A DNA stretch of 64,000 nt. It comes from Paramuribaculum sp. GTDB taxonomy: Bacteria; Bacteroidota; Bacteroidia; Bacteroidales; Muribaculaceae. The notes beneath the pieces were generated by a model. It ran no database searches. It saw only the letters and a program-made list of their open reading frames with translations, and had not been told where the DNA came from. The stretch lies in the NCBI GenBank assembly GCA_022511125.1, contig JAFLSD010000001.1, positions 186,001-250,000 of the forward strand. Reading direction: 5' to 3'. Positions 45,218 to 54,994 of the stretch are shown here, piece after piece (positions within the stretch are counted from its first letter, which is position 1; every line of letters begins with the position of its first letter). Made by a program: the position numbers and the translations under genes.

Positions 45218-46576
45218 TTATTTGATAAGATTTTTTACTGCTTCCTTAAACTGACGCCCTCGGTCCTCATAGCTGCTGAAGAGGTCGAAACTGGCGCAAC
45301 ATGGCGACAGAAGGACGGTATCGCCGTTCTGGGATAACTCGTTGCATACATCCACTGCCTCCTGAAGCGAATGAGTGTCCTTGATCACCGGAACTTTACC
45401 TTCGAAGAAATCGACCAATTTGCTATTGTCTTTTCCCATACATACTATAGCCTTGACTTTTTCATGCACCAGAGGTTCTATTTCAGAGTAGTCGTTACCT
45501 TTGTCCTTCCCACCAAGAATCAGGACTACCGGCCCGTGCATACTTTCGAGAGCGTACCAACACGAATTGACATTCGTCGCTTTCGAGTCGTTGATCCATC
45601 TCACACCGTCGATATCCGCAACAAACTCCAAACGGTGTTCCACACCTTCGAAATCCGACAAAGCCTTGCGGATATCTTCCTTGCGGATGTCAAGCAGACA
45701 GGCCGACAGACCTGCGGCCATTGAATTATAGAGATTGTGCAGTCCTTGCAGCGACAGCTCATCGCGCGACATCTCAAAACGTTCTTCCGGCGTATCGAAC
45801 ACTAAGAAATTATCGTTATTCACATACGCATGGCTTCCCGGCTGTTCTGTTTCCGAAAAGGGCATAAGCCGTGCTTCCGTTATGAGCTGCTCCATCTGTG
45901 CCTTTATCACGGGATCGTCCTGCCAGTAAATAAACGCGTCTTCAGGAGTCATATTATTGATAATTCTGAACTTTGCCTTAACATAATTCTCCATCTTGTA
46001 ATCATAGCGATCAAGATGGTCTGGCGTAATATTCAGAATTACAGCTATATTGGCTTTGAATCGATACATGTTCTCCAGCTGGAAACTCGACAGTTCTATG
46101 ACATAAACCTTATGTTTTTCCCGAGCCACCTGAAGGGCAAGACTCTTGCCCACATTACCCGCCAGACCTACGTCTATGCCGGCTTCCTTTAGGATATGAT
46201 AGGTAAGTAAAGTAGTGGTAGTCTTACCGTTACTGCCGGTTATGCACACCATTTTTGCGTCAGTATAGCGGCCGGCGAATTCTATTTCTGAAATCACCGG
46301 AATATTGTGTGCCGCGATTTCTTTCATCACTTCCACCGTCGGAGGGATGCCCGGACTTTTTATCACCTCGTCTGCCTCCAGAATCCGTTCCAACGTATGA
46401 TGTCCATCTTCCCATTCGATCGATTCCTCATCCAACTGAATCCGGTATCTTTCGGCTATGGTTCCCAAATCCGACAGAAAAACGTCGAAACCTTTGGTCT
46501 TGGCTAAGATCGCGGCACCTACGCCGCTTTCTCCTCCGCCTAATACTACGATTAGTTTATTATCCTTATTCTTCAT
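45218..46576 (-). CDS. murD: UDP-N-acetylmuramoylalanine-D-glutamate ligase MurD
   Basis: 452 residues. V-V-L-G-G-G-E-S-G-V-G-A-A at the N-terminus binds UDP, G-S-N-G-K-T-T-T-T is the P-loop, H-R-L-E-F-V and N-D-S-K-A-T-N-V-N-S the substrate segments. It adds D-glutamate to UDP-MurNAc-L-Ala. mraY ends 12 bp before its start. Confidence 0.96.
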   Translation of the reverse strand: MKNKDNKLIVVLGGGESGVGAAILAKTKGFDVFLSDLGTIAERYRIQLDEESIEWEDGHHTLERILEADEVIKSPGIPPTVEVMKEIAAHNIPVISEIEFAGRYTDAKMVCITGSNGKTTTTLLTYHILKEAGIDVGLAGNVGKSLALQVAREKHKVYVIELSSFQLENMYRFKANIAVILNITPDHLDRYDYKMENYVKAKFRIINNMTPEDAFIYWQDDPVIKAQMEQLITEARLMPFSETEQPGSHAYVNNDNFLVFDTPEERFEMSRDELSLQGLHNLYNSMAAGLSACLLDIRKEDIRKALSDFEGVEHRLEFVADIDGVRWINDSKATNVNSCWYALESMHGPVVLILGGKDKGNDYSEIEPLVHEKVKAIVCMGKDNSKLVDFFEGKVPVIKDTHSLQEAVDVCNELSQNGDTVLLSPCCASFDLFSSYEDRGRQFKEAVKNLIK

Positions 46577-46588
46577 CGAAGACTCCTA

Positions 46589-47851
46589 TTATCTGATTTT
46601 TAATGTTACGAAAGTCACAGCTGCAAGAAGGATCGCTATAATCCAGAAACGCGTCACGATTTTTGACTCCGGAATAGCTCCGATCGGCGACTGGAGCAAA
46701 GCATCGATACCGCTGTTGCCCGGTTTTTGGAAATGGTGATGGAGCGGAGTCATTTTGAAGATTCGCTTGCCTGTACCGGTCTTTCGTTTGGTATATTTGA
46801 AGTAGATCACCTGAAGCATAACCGATAGATCTTCCACGAAAAAAATGGCACAAAGCACCGGTATCAACAACTCTTTTCTTATCAGAATCGCGAACACTGC
46901 GATAATGCCTCCTAACGTCAGGCTACCCGTATCTCCCATAAATACCTGAGCCGGGAAAGCGTTGTACCACAGGAAACCGATAAGTGCGCCGATAAAGGCG
47001 GCCATAAACACCACTAATTCCGAACTCTCCGGAATATACATGATGTTCAGATATGAACTGTAGATGAGGTTGCCACCCAGATACGCCATAATGGCGAGGG
47101 CGACCCCGATTATGGCCGACACGCCTGTACACAAACCGTCGAGGCCGTCTGTCAGGTTGGCACCGTTGGAGGTGGCTGTGATTACGAAAATCGTCACAAG
47201 GACAAACACTATCCAGCCTGCCTGCGAAGCATACTTACCTGCCCACTGTGTCAGGTATGAATAGTCGAAGTTATTGTTCTTCACGAAAGGAATGGTAGTC
47301 TGGGGTGTCTTGACATTCTCCGCTTTATATTCTATTACTGTCTCACCGTTCTCCACATTGATTGTCTCCACATTTTCCCTCATCACGATATCCGGACTGA
47401 AACACATCGTGCATCCCACGATGATTCCCAAACCGACCTGAGCCACGATCTTATATTTGCCGCTGATTCCGTCTTTGTTATGCTTCTTCATTTTCAGACG
47501 GTCGTCCATAAAGCCCAAAGCTCCGAGCCAAACGGTCGTAAGCAGCATCAGGAGCATATAGATATTTGATAGATTTCCTATCAGCAGACACGGTATCAGT
47601 ATAGAAACGATGATAATGATGCCTCCCATAGTGGGCGTACCTGTCTTCTTCATCTGTCCTTCGAGGCCAAGCTCCCTGACGATCTCCCCTACTTGCATCA
47701 TCTGCAGGCGGTCGATGATTTTACGTCCGAATATAATGGCGATGAAAAGCGACAGCACCAACGCCGCGCCCGAACGGAAGGTGATATAATCCATCAACCT
47801 TGCGCCGGGGATATCATACTGTTCAAGATATTGGAATAAATAATATAACAT
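46589..47851 (-). CDS. mraY: Phospho-N-acetylmuramoyl-pentapeptide transferase MraY
   Basis: 420 residues, about 60 longer than the Escherichia coli protein. Ten membrane segments are expected; G-T-P-T-M-G-G, G-F-M-D-D-R-L-K, N-L-T-D-G-L-D-G-L and M-T-P-L-H-H-H-F are the conserved cytoplasmic patches holding the magnesium-binding aspartates. The extra length is an insertion near 155-205 (N-V-E-N-G-E-T-V-I-E-Y), which I believe is common in Bacteroidota MraY. It links UDP-MurNAc-pentapeptide to undecaprenyl phosphate. murE ends 13 bp upstream. Confidence 0.96.
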   Translation of the reverse strand: MLYYLFQYLEQYDIPGARLMDYITFRSGAALVLSLFIAIIFGRKIIDRLQMMQVGEIVRELGLEGQMKKTGTPTMGGIIIIVSILIPCLLIGNLSNIYMLLMLLTTVWLGALGFMDDRLKMKKHNKDGISGKYKIVAQVGLGIIVGCTMCFSPDIVMRENVETINVENGETVIEYKAENVKTPQTTIPFVKNNNFDYSYLTQWAGKYASQAGWIVFVLVTIFVITATSNGANLTDGLDGLCTGVSAIIGVALAIMAYLGGNLIYSSYLNIMYIPESSELVVFMAAFIGALIGFLWYNAFPAQVFMGDTGSLTLGGIIAVFAILIRKELLIPVLCAIFFVEDLSVMLQVIYFKYTKRKTGTGKRIFKMTPLHHHFQKPGNSGIDALLQSPIGAIPESKIVTRFWIIAILLAAVTFVTLKIR

Positions 47852-47864
47852 CGATTTACACTCA

Positions 47865-49322
47865 TTACAATGTTGAGAATATTTCCTTTACTACTTCCCG
47901 GTCGTCGAAATGATGTTTAACACCCTGGATTTCCTGATAGTCTTCATGACCTTTCCCCGCTATCAGAATTACGTCGCCTTCCTCTGCTAAAGCCACGGCT
48001 GTCTTTATCGCTTCTCGGCGGTCTGCGATACAGAGGCTCATTGCCTTGGCGCGGTTGTCAAGTCCTTCTTCCATATCGTGCAGGATATCCATTGGGTCTT
48101 CGAAGCGGGGATTATCCGACGTAAGGATGAGCCGGTCGCTTCTCAAAGCGGCCTCGCGTGCCATTATCGGACGCTTCCCTTTGTCGCGGTTTCCGCCTGC
48201 GCCTACCACTGTCAGGATTTTACCTTTCGAGCCTACAATGTCGCGTATTGCCGAAAGCACGTTTACCACTGCATCCGGAGTATGTGCATAATCCACGATC
48301 GCCGTCACCCCGGTCTTCGATCGGAAAGACTGGAAACGACCCGCCACCGGGATCAGGCGGCTCATATTGATGAGAGTCTCTTCCACATCCCACCCCAGCA
48401 GTATTGAAGCGCCATAGACTGCTGTTAGGTTATAGGCGTTGAATCGTCCCGTAAAGAGCACCTCTACCTCTTTACCGTTTAACGACAACAACATCCCGTC
48501 AAGACGGCTTTCGATCACGCGGCAGTTGAAATCTGCTGGTTCTCTCAACGAATAACTGCGACGCACCGCCAATGTATTCTGAAGCATTACCTCACCTACC
48601 TTATCGTCTAGATTCGTAAGGGCGAATGCCGTTTTCGGCAGATTGTCAAAAAACGATTTTTTTGCATCCAAATAAGCTTCCACTGTCTTGTGATAATCAA
48701 GATGGTCTCTTGTCAGGTTGGTGAATATGCCACCCGCGAAATGCAGACCGGAGATACGATGCTGATGAGCGGCGTGGGAACTTACCTCCATGGCGGCATA
48801 CGTACATCCCGCATCCACCATTCGTCTCAGAAGCGCGTTTAAGGTAAGAGCGTCGGGTGTTGTCTGCGTAGTAGGCTCGGCTACGTCGTCTATATAATTG
48901 CATACCGTAGAGATCAGACCCGCTTTATAACCTTTCAGACGTGCCATCTCATAGATTAGGCTCGCCGTCGTGGTCTTACCGTTGGTTCCCGTTACGCCTA
49001 CAAGTTTCAGATGTCTTGACGGATTGTCATACCATTGGGATGCCAAAAAACCTAAGGCAACCGCCGAATTCGATACCTTTACGTAAGTGATGGTCGACTC
49101 AAGGCGCTCCGGCAGCTCTTCGCATACGATTGCCACCACTCCACCTACGGTCACGATGGGAATGAACAGATGACCGTCTACAGTCGTACCCTTGATGGCC
49201 ACGAACAGCGAGCCCAAACCTACACGGCGCGAATCGCATTCCACCGAGCTGATCATCACTTCTTCATTTCCTATTACCTCTTCGACTGTGATCGCCGACA
49301 ACAGTTCCGACAACTTTTTCAT
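47865..49322 (-). CDS. murE: UDP-MurNAc-tripeptide synthetase MurE, meso-DAP type
   Basis: 485 residues. [12 protein letters not shown] is the ATP loop, [12 protein letters not shown] contains the carbamylated-lysine neighbourhood, and [10 protein letters not shown] contains DNPR, the motif seen in enzymes that add meso-diaminopimelate rather than L-lysine. This agrees with dapL and dapF near 59-61 kb. It follows ftsI by 33 bp. Confidence 0.97.
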   Translation of the reverse strand: MKKLSELLSAITVEEVIGNEEVMISSVECDSRRVGLGSLFVAIKGTTVDGHLFIPIVTVGGVVAIVCEELPERLESTITYVKVSNSAVALGFLASQWYDNPSRHLKLVGVTGTNGKTTTASLIYEMARLKGYKAGLISTVCNYIDDVAEPTTQTTPDALTLNALLRRMVDAGCTYAAMEVSSHAAHQHRISGLHFAGGIFTNLTRDHLDYHKTVEAYLDAKKSFFDNLPKTAFALTNLDDKVGEVMLQNTLAVRRSYSLREPADFNCRVIESRLDGMLLSLNGKEVEVLFTGRFNAYNLTAVYGASILLGWDVEETLINMSRLIPVAGRFQSFRSKTGVTAIVDYAHTPDAVVNVLSAIRDIVGSKGKILTVVGAGGNRDKGKRPIMAREAALRSDRLILTSDNPRFEDPMDILHDMEEGLDNRAKAMSLCIADRREAIKTAVALAEEGDVILIAGKGHEDYQEIQGVKHHFDDREVVKEIFSTL

Positions 49323-49355
49323 ATATCCCGATTTTTTATTGTTTTCCGTTTGCTA

Positions 49356-51446
49356 TCATTCGCGTAATGTCAGATGTATTTTTTTCCCTTCGCCCAGAAG
49401 TGTCCCGCCTTCAGGGATCTGTTTTGCCACGTAACCCGCACCGCTGAATTCCACATTGTAACCTGCTCGCTCCAAAGTGGCTATCGCATCCCGCAATCCG
49501 AAACCGACTACGTTGGGAATTCCTTTCGATACTTCTTTCGGATATGACAACGACTTCTTTTTCTTACCGGTGGGAAGTTCCTTGTGCACGGTCTTGTGTC
49601 GGCCTGCTGATGTGGAGGCATATAGAGTGGGCGACGAGTCGACACTACCTTCGCCGTTATAATCCGACGAATTGCCTAACATCCCGCGGGAGTAGAGTTT
49701 CATCGCTATATTTTTCAGCACCTGACCGCTCGTGTTTGCCGCCCCGAAAGCATAGCGTTTGGGGTTGGCAGTAAGCACTATACATGAATACTTCGGATTG
49801 TCCGCAGGAAAAAATCCGCAGAATGCAAGTCTTTTCTTCGAATTGTTATAATCCCCGTTCTCGATCATATAGCAAGTTCCGGTCTTGCCGGCTATCTTTA
49901 CGTAATCGTTGCGTAATAGTTTGCCTGTGCCATGATTGCCCCAGACTACGTTCGTCAGCATCGAGCGCAGTTTCGCCGCGTTTTCTTCGCTGCAGATGCG
50001 ATCTCTGATATAAGTCACAGGCATTATCGAATCGATATCCATACCGCTGACCCTGCTCACTAAACGTGGCCTGACATATTTACCCCCGTTCGCTATCGCA
50101 TTGTAGATCGAAAGCGTGTAGAGTGGAGGTATTTCAGTCGCATATCCGTAACATTGCCGCGAAAGGCCTATTCTTCCACCACGGTCGTTCGGCAGACTGT
50201 CGATACGGGGTACTGTCTCACCCGCTATGCCCGTATGCATCGGTTCGAGAAAACCTATCTCTTTTAGCCTTGCATAGAAACCGCCCGGATTGCTGTCATA
50301 TTTCCTCGTTATGATTTTGGTCATGCCTATGTTGCTCGATCGCTCGATCACTTCAGCCACGGTCACCGATCCCACACCGTGAGAATCTTTTATGGCTTTT
50401 CCTCCGGCATAGGCGTAGGAGTTCCCGGTCGGGATTACCTCATTGACATTGTTTACGATTCCATCCTCGAGGGCGATCATCATCGACAGAGTCTTTACTA
50501 CAGATCCCGGCTCGTAACCCAGCACCGCGCGGTTCATTCCCTCTATATAGTTGTCGGCGCGCGGATTTTTTTCAAGATTCGAAATTGCCTTTATGTCGCC
50601 CGTCTGCACATCCATCAGAACCGCCACGCCCCAGTCAGCGTCCACATAGCTGAGAGTATTGTTCAGTTCGTTTTCTACGATATCCTGCATCTTTATGTCG
50701 ATGGTGGTCGATATATTATAGCCGTTTGTCGCTGGCTTGTCTGTCCAGTTTACTATGCCCTTGGTCAAAGGCACTTTTTTTGCCAAGCCGCTTTTGCCGT
50801 AAAGGAGGCTGTCCAGAGCCTTTTCAAGTCCTGAAATACCGTGAATTTCCTTACACTCTGCCGTAGCACCTACGCCACCGATACTTCTGCGGGCCATATC
50901 TCCGTATGGGTTCACGCGTCTCATCTTCGACTCGATTGTCAGACCGTTCTTGTTTTTATTGGCAATTGAAAAGAATGGAAATGTCTTGATGCGGCGGTAG
51001 TCGGCATAGCTGATATTGTCTATCAGTCGGTAAGCTCTGGGGCGTTCCGCTTTCTCTTTTGCTAAAGGCTTCAGCAGATGAGCCTGCCATTCTTTTGAAT
51101 CCCTGATAGGAAAATATCTGGCCATACTGTCGGAGAGAGTGGTGATATATTTCTTCAGAGTGTCTTCCTGAAATTTTTCGCTCCGGTAGTCTATTCTCAG
51201 TGTATAATACCTCAGATTCGTAGCCAGAATGCTTCCGTCCGATGCCAGGATATTGCCGCGTTCCGGAAGTATCGTGTCGGTACGCGAGAGTTCCTTCATC
51301 GCCTTTGCATTCCAGGCGTCGGCTGATATCACGGTCGTATCTACCAGTTTATAGATGATTCCGGCAGCCAGAAGCAATATCACTACGATTATCCAGCCGT
51401 AGCGCATCAGGATATGTTTTCTGTTCGATTTTTTCTTTGCAGACAT
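49356..51446 (-). CDS. ftsI: Division transpeptidase FtsI (PBP2b/PBP3-like) with PASTA domain
   Basis: 696 residues from the ATG at 51446; the longer frame to 51491 would overlap ftsL by 32 bp. A Lys-rich start and one membrane helix are followed by a pedestal domain and the transpeptidase domain with S-V-V-K (SxxK), S-S-N (SxN) and K-T-G-T. The last ~70 residues are a PASTA repeat (P-N-V-V-G-F-G-L-R-D-A-I-A-T-L) after a Lys-rich linker. It cross-links septal peptidoglycan. Confidence 0.95.
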   Translation of the reverse strand: MSAKKKSNRKHILMRYGWIIVVILLLAAGIIYKLVDTTVISADAWNAKAMKELSRTDTILPERGNILASDGSILATNLRYYTLRIDYRSEKFQEDTLKKYITTLSDSMARYFPIRDSKEWQAHLLKPLAKEKAERPRAYRLIDNISYADYRRIKTFPFFSIANKNKNGLTIESKMRRVNPYGDMARRSIGGVGATAECKEIHGISGLEKALDSLLYGKSGLAKKVPLTKGIVNWTDKPATNGYNISTTIDIKMQDIVENELNNTLSYVDADWGVAVLMDVQTGDIKAISNLEKNPRADNYIEGMNRAVLGYEPGSVVKTLSMMIALEDGIVNNVNEVIPTGNSYAYAGGKAIKDSHGVGSVTVAEVIERSSNIGMTKIITRKYDSNPGGFYARLKEIGFLEPMHTGIAGETVPRIDSLPNDRGGRIGLSRQCYGYATEIPPLYTLSIYNAIANGGKYVRPRLVSRVSGMDIDSIMPVTYIRDRICSEENAAKLRSMLTNVVWGNHGTGKLLRNDYVKIAGKTGTCYMIENGDYNNSKKRLAFCGFFPADNPKYSCIVLTANPKRYAFGAANTSGQVLKNIAMKLYSRGMLGNSSDYNGEGSVDSSPTLYASTSAGRHKTVHKELPTGKKKKSLSYPKEVSKGIPNVVGFGLRDAIATLERAGYNVEFSGAGYVAKQIPEGGTLLGEGKKIHLTLRE

Positions 51447-51459
51447 GATAGTGTGGTTT

Positions 51460-51798
51460 TCAAAGTTTATACGGCGGTTTTTCCTGAACATGCAGATTCA
51501 GTCCCAACGAATCAACAAGATGCTGCATCGACGATTCTCGAGTGCGGCTCATATACGCGCTTCTCACTCTGATCCGTTCCGTCTTGACGATTTCCAGTTC
51601 CGTCTCCAACCTCCGGATTTCTTCCATTTTCGTCTGGCAGTTGTATTTGTTGGTGATGAATATCATTATGATGGTCAGAGCGGCGAAAGCTGTCAGCCAA
51701 TGCTTTGCAAAAAAATCACTCGAGATCACCTGACCGTAAAGTATGCGACCTACGATGTTCCCTTTCTTTTCTTTTTTTTCTCTACCGCTCTTTGCCAT
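51460..51798 (-). CDS. ftsL: FtsL-like division protein
   Basis: 112 residues. A Lys/Arg-rich cytoplasmic tail, one membrane helix (about 34-51) and a periplasmic coiled coil (E-E-I-R-R-L-E-T-E-L-E-I-V-K-T-E-R-I-R-V-R) are the FtsL layout; sequence conservation is low in this family, so position between rsmH and ftsI carries much of the call. It is 6 bp from rsmH's stop. Confidence 0.85.
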   Translation of the reverse strand: MAKSGREKKEKKGNIVGRILYGQVISSDFFAKHWLTAFAALTIIMIFITNKYNCQTKMEEIRRLETELEIVKTERIRVRSAYMSRTRESSMQHLVDSLGLNLHVQEKPPYKL

Positions 51799-51803
51799 GA
51801 CTC

Positions 51804-52730
51804 TCAGTTGGGGGTTTCATTGGTTTTTACCGCTACACGCAGTTTGGCGCTGCGCGACCTCGGGTTTCTTGCTATTTCCTCTTCAGTCGGAACTATCGGC
51901 TTTGAAGATATCAGTTTCAGGGGAGAGTTTACATTTCCGAAGAAATCTTTTTCCTGCTCACCGCTGAAATTACCTGACTTCATGAAATTTTTCACTATAC
52001 GGTCTTCCAGCGAATGATAGGTGATTATCGCCAATCTGCCGCCGGGAGCGAGAAGTTCGGAAGCCTGGAATAAAAATGATTTTAAAGCTTCCAATTCGCC
52101 GTTCACCTCTATCCTAAGAGCCTGGAACACCATTGCAAGTTCTTTTTTCTCCGCCTTCGGATTTATATAAGCCTTGATAGTCTCGATTAGATCCGAAGCC
52201 GTCGAGATGGCTTTTTGCTCGCGTGTCTTGACTATCGCTGACGCCAATTTATGAGCCGTTTTCAGTTCGCCGTAAATACGGAATATGTCTGTCAGCTGTT
52301 TTAAACTGTAATCTGCCAGAATTTTCTCTGCCGTTAACGATGATCTGCGGTTCATGCGCATATCCAATCGGGTATCCCAACGGAACGAAAAACCCCGCTC
52401 GGGATCGTCGAAATGATGGAACGACACACCCAGATCGGCCAGAATACCATCCACGCTGTCAACGCCGTAAAACCTCATGAAATTTTTCAGATAACGGAAG
52501 TTGGAGTGTACAATTGTAAACCGCTCGTCACTAAACGCCTTATTCACAGCGTCTTCATCCTGATCAACGCCAAACAGACGACCTATTCCCTTATCCAACT
52601 TCTCGATTATGCCGCGCGAATGTCCTCCCCCACCGAATGTGGCGTCTATATATGTGCCTCCCGGCTTGATATCAAGCGATTCTATGGCTTCTTCAAACAG
52701 TGCGGGTATATGATAGGGCGAGTCGGACAT
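51804..52730 (-). CDS. rsmH: 16S rRNA (cytosine1402-N4)-methyltransferase RsmH
   Basis: 308 residues from the ATG at 52730 (314 from 52748). P-Y-H-I-P-A-L-F follows the start, Y-I-D-A-T-F-G-G-G-G-H-S is the S-adenosylmethionine motif, D-L-G-V-S carries the catalytic segment and S-L-E-D-R-I-V-K-N-F closes the family core. The -7 element at 52760-52767 would place the transcript start at about 52754-52757, almost on the ATG at 52748, so 52730 is preferred. It heads the division cluster; mraZ, which often precedes it, is absent. Confidence 0.95.
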   Translation of the reverse strand: MSDSPYHIPALFEEAIESLDIKPGGTYIDATFGGGGHSRGIIEKLDKGIGRLFGVDQDEDAVNKAFSDERFTIVHSNFRYLKNFMRFYGVDSVDGILADLGVSFHHFDDPERGFSFRWDTRLDMRMNRRSSLTAEKILADYSLKQLTDIFRIYGELKTAHKLASAIVKTREQKAISTASDLIETIKAYINPKAEKKELAMVFQALRIEVNGELEALKSFLFQASELLAPGGRLAIITYHSLEDRIVKNFMKSGNFSGEQEKDFFGNVNSPLKLISSKPIVPTEEEIARNPRSRSAKLRVAVKTNETPN

Positions 52731-52759
52731 AATATTTTGGCAAGTCATTTTTCAGGTTT

Positions 52760-52767
52760 CAAAGTTA
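52760..52767 (-). promoter_or_regulatory. -7 element for the rsmH/dcw cluster
   Basis: CAAAGTTA on +, TAACTTTG on -. Likely the main promoter of the ~15-kb cluster, with a leader of about 25 bases to the ATG at 52730. Confidence 0.58.
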
Positions 52768-52806
52768 GTTATTTTTCATCGGAATTTACATAACTAAACA
52801 GCAAAA

Positions 52807-52847
52807 ATTTCGCCATATTAATAAAGAAGTTATTAACATGGCGAAAT
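52807..52847 (-). terminator. Terminator of the sirtuin/rsmD run
   Basis: ATTTCGCCATATTAATAA (52807-52824) and TTATTAACATGGCGAAAT (52830-52847) form an 18-bp stem with one mismatch and a five-base loop; a T-run follows on the - strand. It separates the sirtuin gene from the division cluster. Confidence 0.78.
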
Positions 52848-52913
52848 ACCCTTGAAACACTGTAAGTTATAAAGTCGTCTATTTCGTTTGCAATTGTAAA
52901 CGGATTTTGAGGA

Positions 52914-53615
52914 TCATTTTTTACCCCGGGTTAGTTCGTCGATCAACTGGGCCACGCCTTCGGAGGCTCCCTTTTTTATCACTCTTACTCCTGACGGAAC
53001 GGCCGCTGGGTGCGGATCGATATAATAGATTGGAACGCCGGGTCTTACATAATGGAGTAGGCTCGCCGCAGGATAAACCGCTAAACTTGTTCCTATTACG
53101 ACGAAGATATCCGCCTGTTCAGTCAGTTTTATCGCATTTTCTATTTCCGGAACCGCTTCCTGGAAAAACACTATATGCGGACGAAGATGCCTCCCCTCGC
53201 TGTCGGTTGATTCAGGACTCGTTTCTAAATTCCCTTCTTCAAGACGATATACCTTATATGGAGGATTAATAGTTCTCACTTTCATCAGTTCACCGTGAAG
53301 ATGAAGCACATTCTTGCTGCCGGCTCTTTCGTGAAGGTCATCAACGTTCTGCGTGATTACATAAACATCGAAATATTTCTCCAGCTCTACGAGCCCCATA
53401 TGGCCGAGGTTCGGATGAGCTTTAACCAATTCCTTGCGGCGGTCGTTATAAAATTTATGCACAAGCCCTGGATTTCTTGCGAAACCCTCGGCACTGGCCA
53501 CTTCCATCACATCATAATTCTCCCATAGGCCGCCATTGTCCCTGAAAGTGTTTATCCCGCTCTCCGCACTCATACCTGCGCCTGTCGAGATCACGAGTTT
53601 TGGTTTGTTTTCCAT
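52914..53615 (-). CDS. Sir2-family NAD-dependent deacylase
   Basis: 233 residues. G-A-G-M-S-A-E-S-G-I-N-T-F-R and T-Q-N-V-D-D-L-H with the catalytic H-G (L-H-L-H-G-E-L) are the sirtuin core; I-G-T-S-L-A-V-Y-P-A follows. F-Y-N-D-R-R has the Tyr-x-x-Arg pair of class III sirtuins that prefer succinyl- or malonyl-lysine. There are no cysteines where the structural zinc site normally lies, which I recall being usual for the Bacteroidota branch. It removes acyl groups from lysine with NAD in the cytosol. Last gene of its run, 18 bp after rsmD. Confidence 0.92.
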   Translation of the reverse strand: MENKPKLVISTGAGMSAESGINTFRDNGGLWENYDVMEVASAEGFARNPGLVHKFYNDRRKELVKAHPNLGHMGLVELEKYFDVYVITQNVDDLHERAGSKNVLHLHGELMKVRTINPPYKVYRLEEGNLETSPESTDSEGRHLRPHIVFFQEAVPEIENAIKLTEQADIFVVIGTSLAVYPAASLLHYVRPGVPIYYIDPHPAAVPSGVRVIKKGASEGVAQLIDELTRGKK

Positions 53616-53633
53616 CTTTTTATTCGTTTTTGA

Positions 53634-54176
53634 TTATTGTTCGGGAATCAGGAATAGTGAGAAATTCACGCTACCGTAGGCGCGATGCTGGAGGAAATGT
53701 GGCAGCGTTGAAAAATCGTAGGTTTTCGAATGTTCCATCACGAAAAGTGTTCCCGGATGCAACATCGAGCTGTTTAAGATCAGCTCCGGGATCTTGCCGA
53801 AATCCTCCATATTATAAGGTGGATCTGCAAAAATAAAATCGAACTTCGTCTTCGACGTTTTGATATACCTCAAGGCGTCTCCTTTTATCAGGTGGAGGTT
53901 TTCGTCGCCTAACGTCTTTATTGTTTTCATGATGAAAGCGGCCTGGGGTGAGGCCTGTTCAACAGCCGTTACCGAAGCCGCCCCGCGTGAAAGGAGTTCA
54001 AGGGATATGGCTCCTGTACCCGCAAACAGATCCAACGCCGTTATCCCTTCGATATCTATGAGGTTTTCTATCACATTGAAAATATTCTCACGGGCGAAGT
54101 CTGTCGTCGGCCGGGCTTTCAGATTTGTTGGAGGCTCGAACCTCCTGCGTCCGTATTTTCCTCTAATTATTCGCAT
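53634..54176 (-). CDS. rsmD: 16S rRNA (guanine966-N2)-methyltransferase RsmD
   Basis: 180 residues. The frame runs to 54254, but the family begins at M-R-I-I-R-G-K-Y-G-R-R-R-F, i.e. the ATG at 54176. D-L-F-A-G-T-G-A-I-S-L-E is the AdoMet motif and F-A-D-P-P-Y the catalytic D/NPPY. Its start overlaps the DUF3822 stop by 10 bp, a coupling seen in other Bacteroidota. Confidence 0.94.
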   Translation of the reverse strand: MRIIRGKYGRRRFEPPTNLKARPTTDFARENIFNVIENLIDIEGITALDLFAGTGAISLELLSRGAASVTAVEQASPQAAFIMKTIKTLGDENLHLIKGDALRYIKTSKTKFDFIFADPPYNMEDFGKIPELILNSSMLHPGTLFVMEHSKTYDFSTLPHFLQHRAYGSVNFSLFLIPEQ

Positions 54177-54973
54177 AAAGTCGTTGCTAACATTGTTAAC
54201 GGTATTTCCGAATAAGCTTTCCCTGATTGAAGAAGATCGTAGGCGGTCATCCATGGACGGATCGATGGGAAATAAGTATGCAGAATCGATTCCGACAATT
54301 CTCCTCGGTTTTTCGAACTTCTCAGATATATCTTGGGATCTATTATTGAAAATGCTTCTTTTAATGCGTACAGATAATAAACCTCGTCGGTCTCCGATGC
54401 GATTCCGTAACTGCTTGCCGTCAGCAATGTCCCGTTGCGGAAAGCCGCGATGTCAAATCCCTTGTTGTTCTCGTTAAGAACTATATATTCATCTCCTTTT
54501 GCCGAATTTTGAAGATATTTTATCAACGGCGACAGACGGTGCGTTATTTTTATGCCGAAAAATGTTCGCTTTAGAAACGACTGCAATTCGCCTTCCGCTT
54601 CGTAGATCATCATTTCTCCATTGGAAAATTTTGATGTTTCGACTTCTTCTGCATCCGGAAACACACGGTTAAAATACAAATTTATAGTCTCCTCGTCGTC
54701 TGTCGAGGGCACATATAGAAATTTCTCCGTATCTATCAGACAGTCTATCCTTTTGAACTCGCTGAGCAACAAAGCATTGTCATATATCACGCTCTCAAGT
54801 GCCTTTACCAATGGTTTTTCAGGTGTGTCAAGCGTCAGCGTTTCCGTTATCGGGCTCTCAGTCTTGGTCGGAGGAAATAAAGCGACCGTCAGAGTCTGCT
54901 TGCCTATTTCCATCACCATACGCCAAAGTTGCGGCTGGGTTATTGCATCTCTCTTTAATTTGGGGCTCTCCAT
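54167..54973 (-). CDS. DUF3822 family protein
   Basis: 268 residues. No signal peptide or membrane segment. The chain alternates strands and helices in a pattern resembling an actin/hexokinase-like fold, and the family is found directly before rsmD in Bacteroidota. No catalytic motif is visible to me. Function unknown; the 10-bp overlap with rsmD suggests a shared transcript rather than a known shared role. Confidence 0.85.
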   Translation of the reverse strand: MESPKLKRDAITQPQLWRMVMEIGKQTLTVALFPPTKTESPITETLTLDTPEKPLVKALESVIYDNALLLSEFKRIDCLIDTEKFLYVPSTDDEETINLYFNRVFPDAEEVETSKFSNGEMMIYEAEGELQSFLKRTFFGIKITHRLSPLIKYLQNSAKGDEYIVLNENNKGFDIAAFRNGTLLTASSYGIASETDEVYYLYALKEAFSIIDPKIYLRSSKNRGELSESILHTYFPSIRPWMTAYDLLQSGKAYSEIPLTMLATTLCE

Positions 54974-54994
54974 CTAATCTCTTTACGTGTTAAG

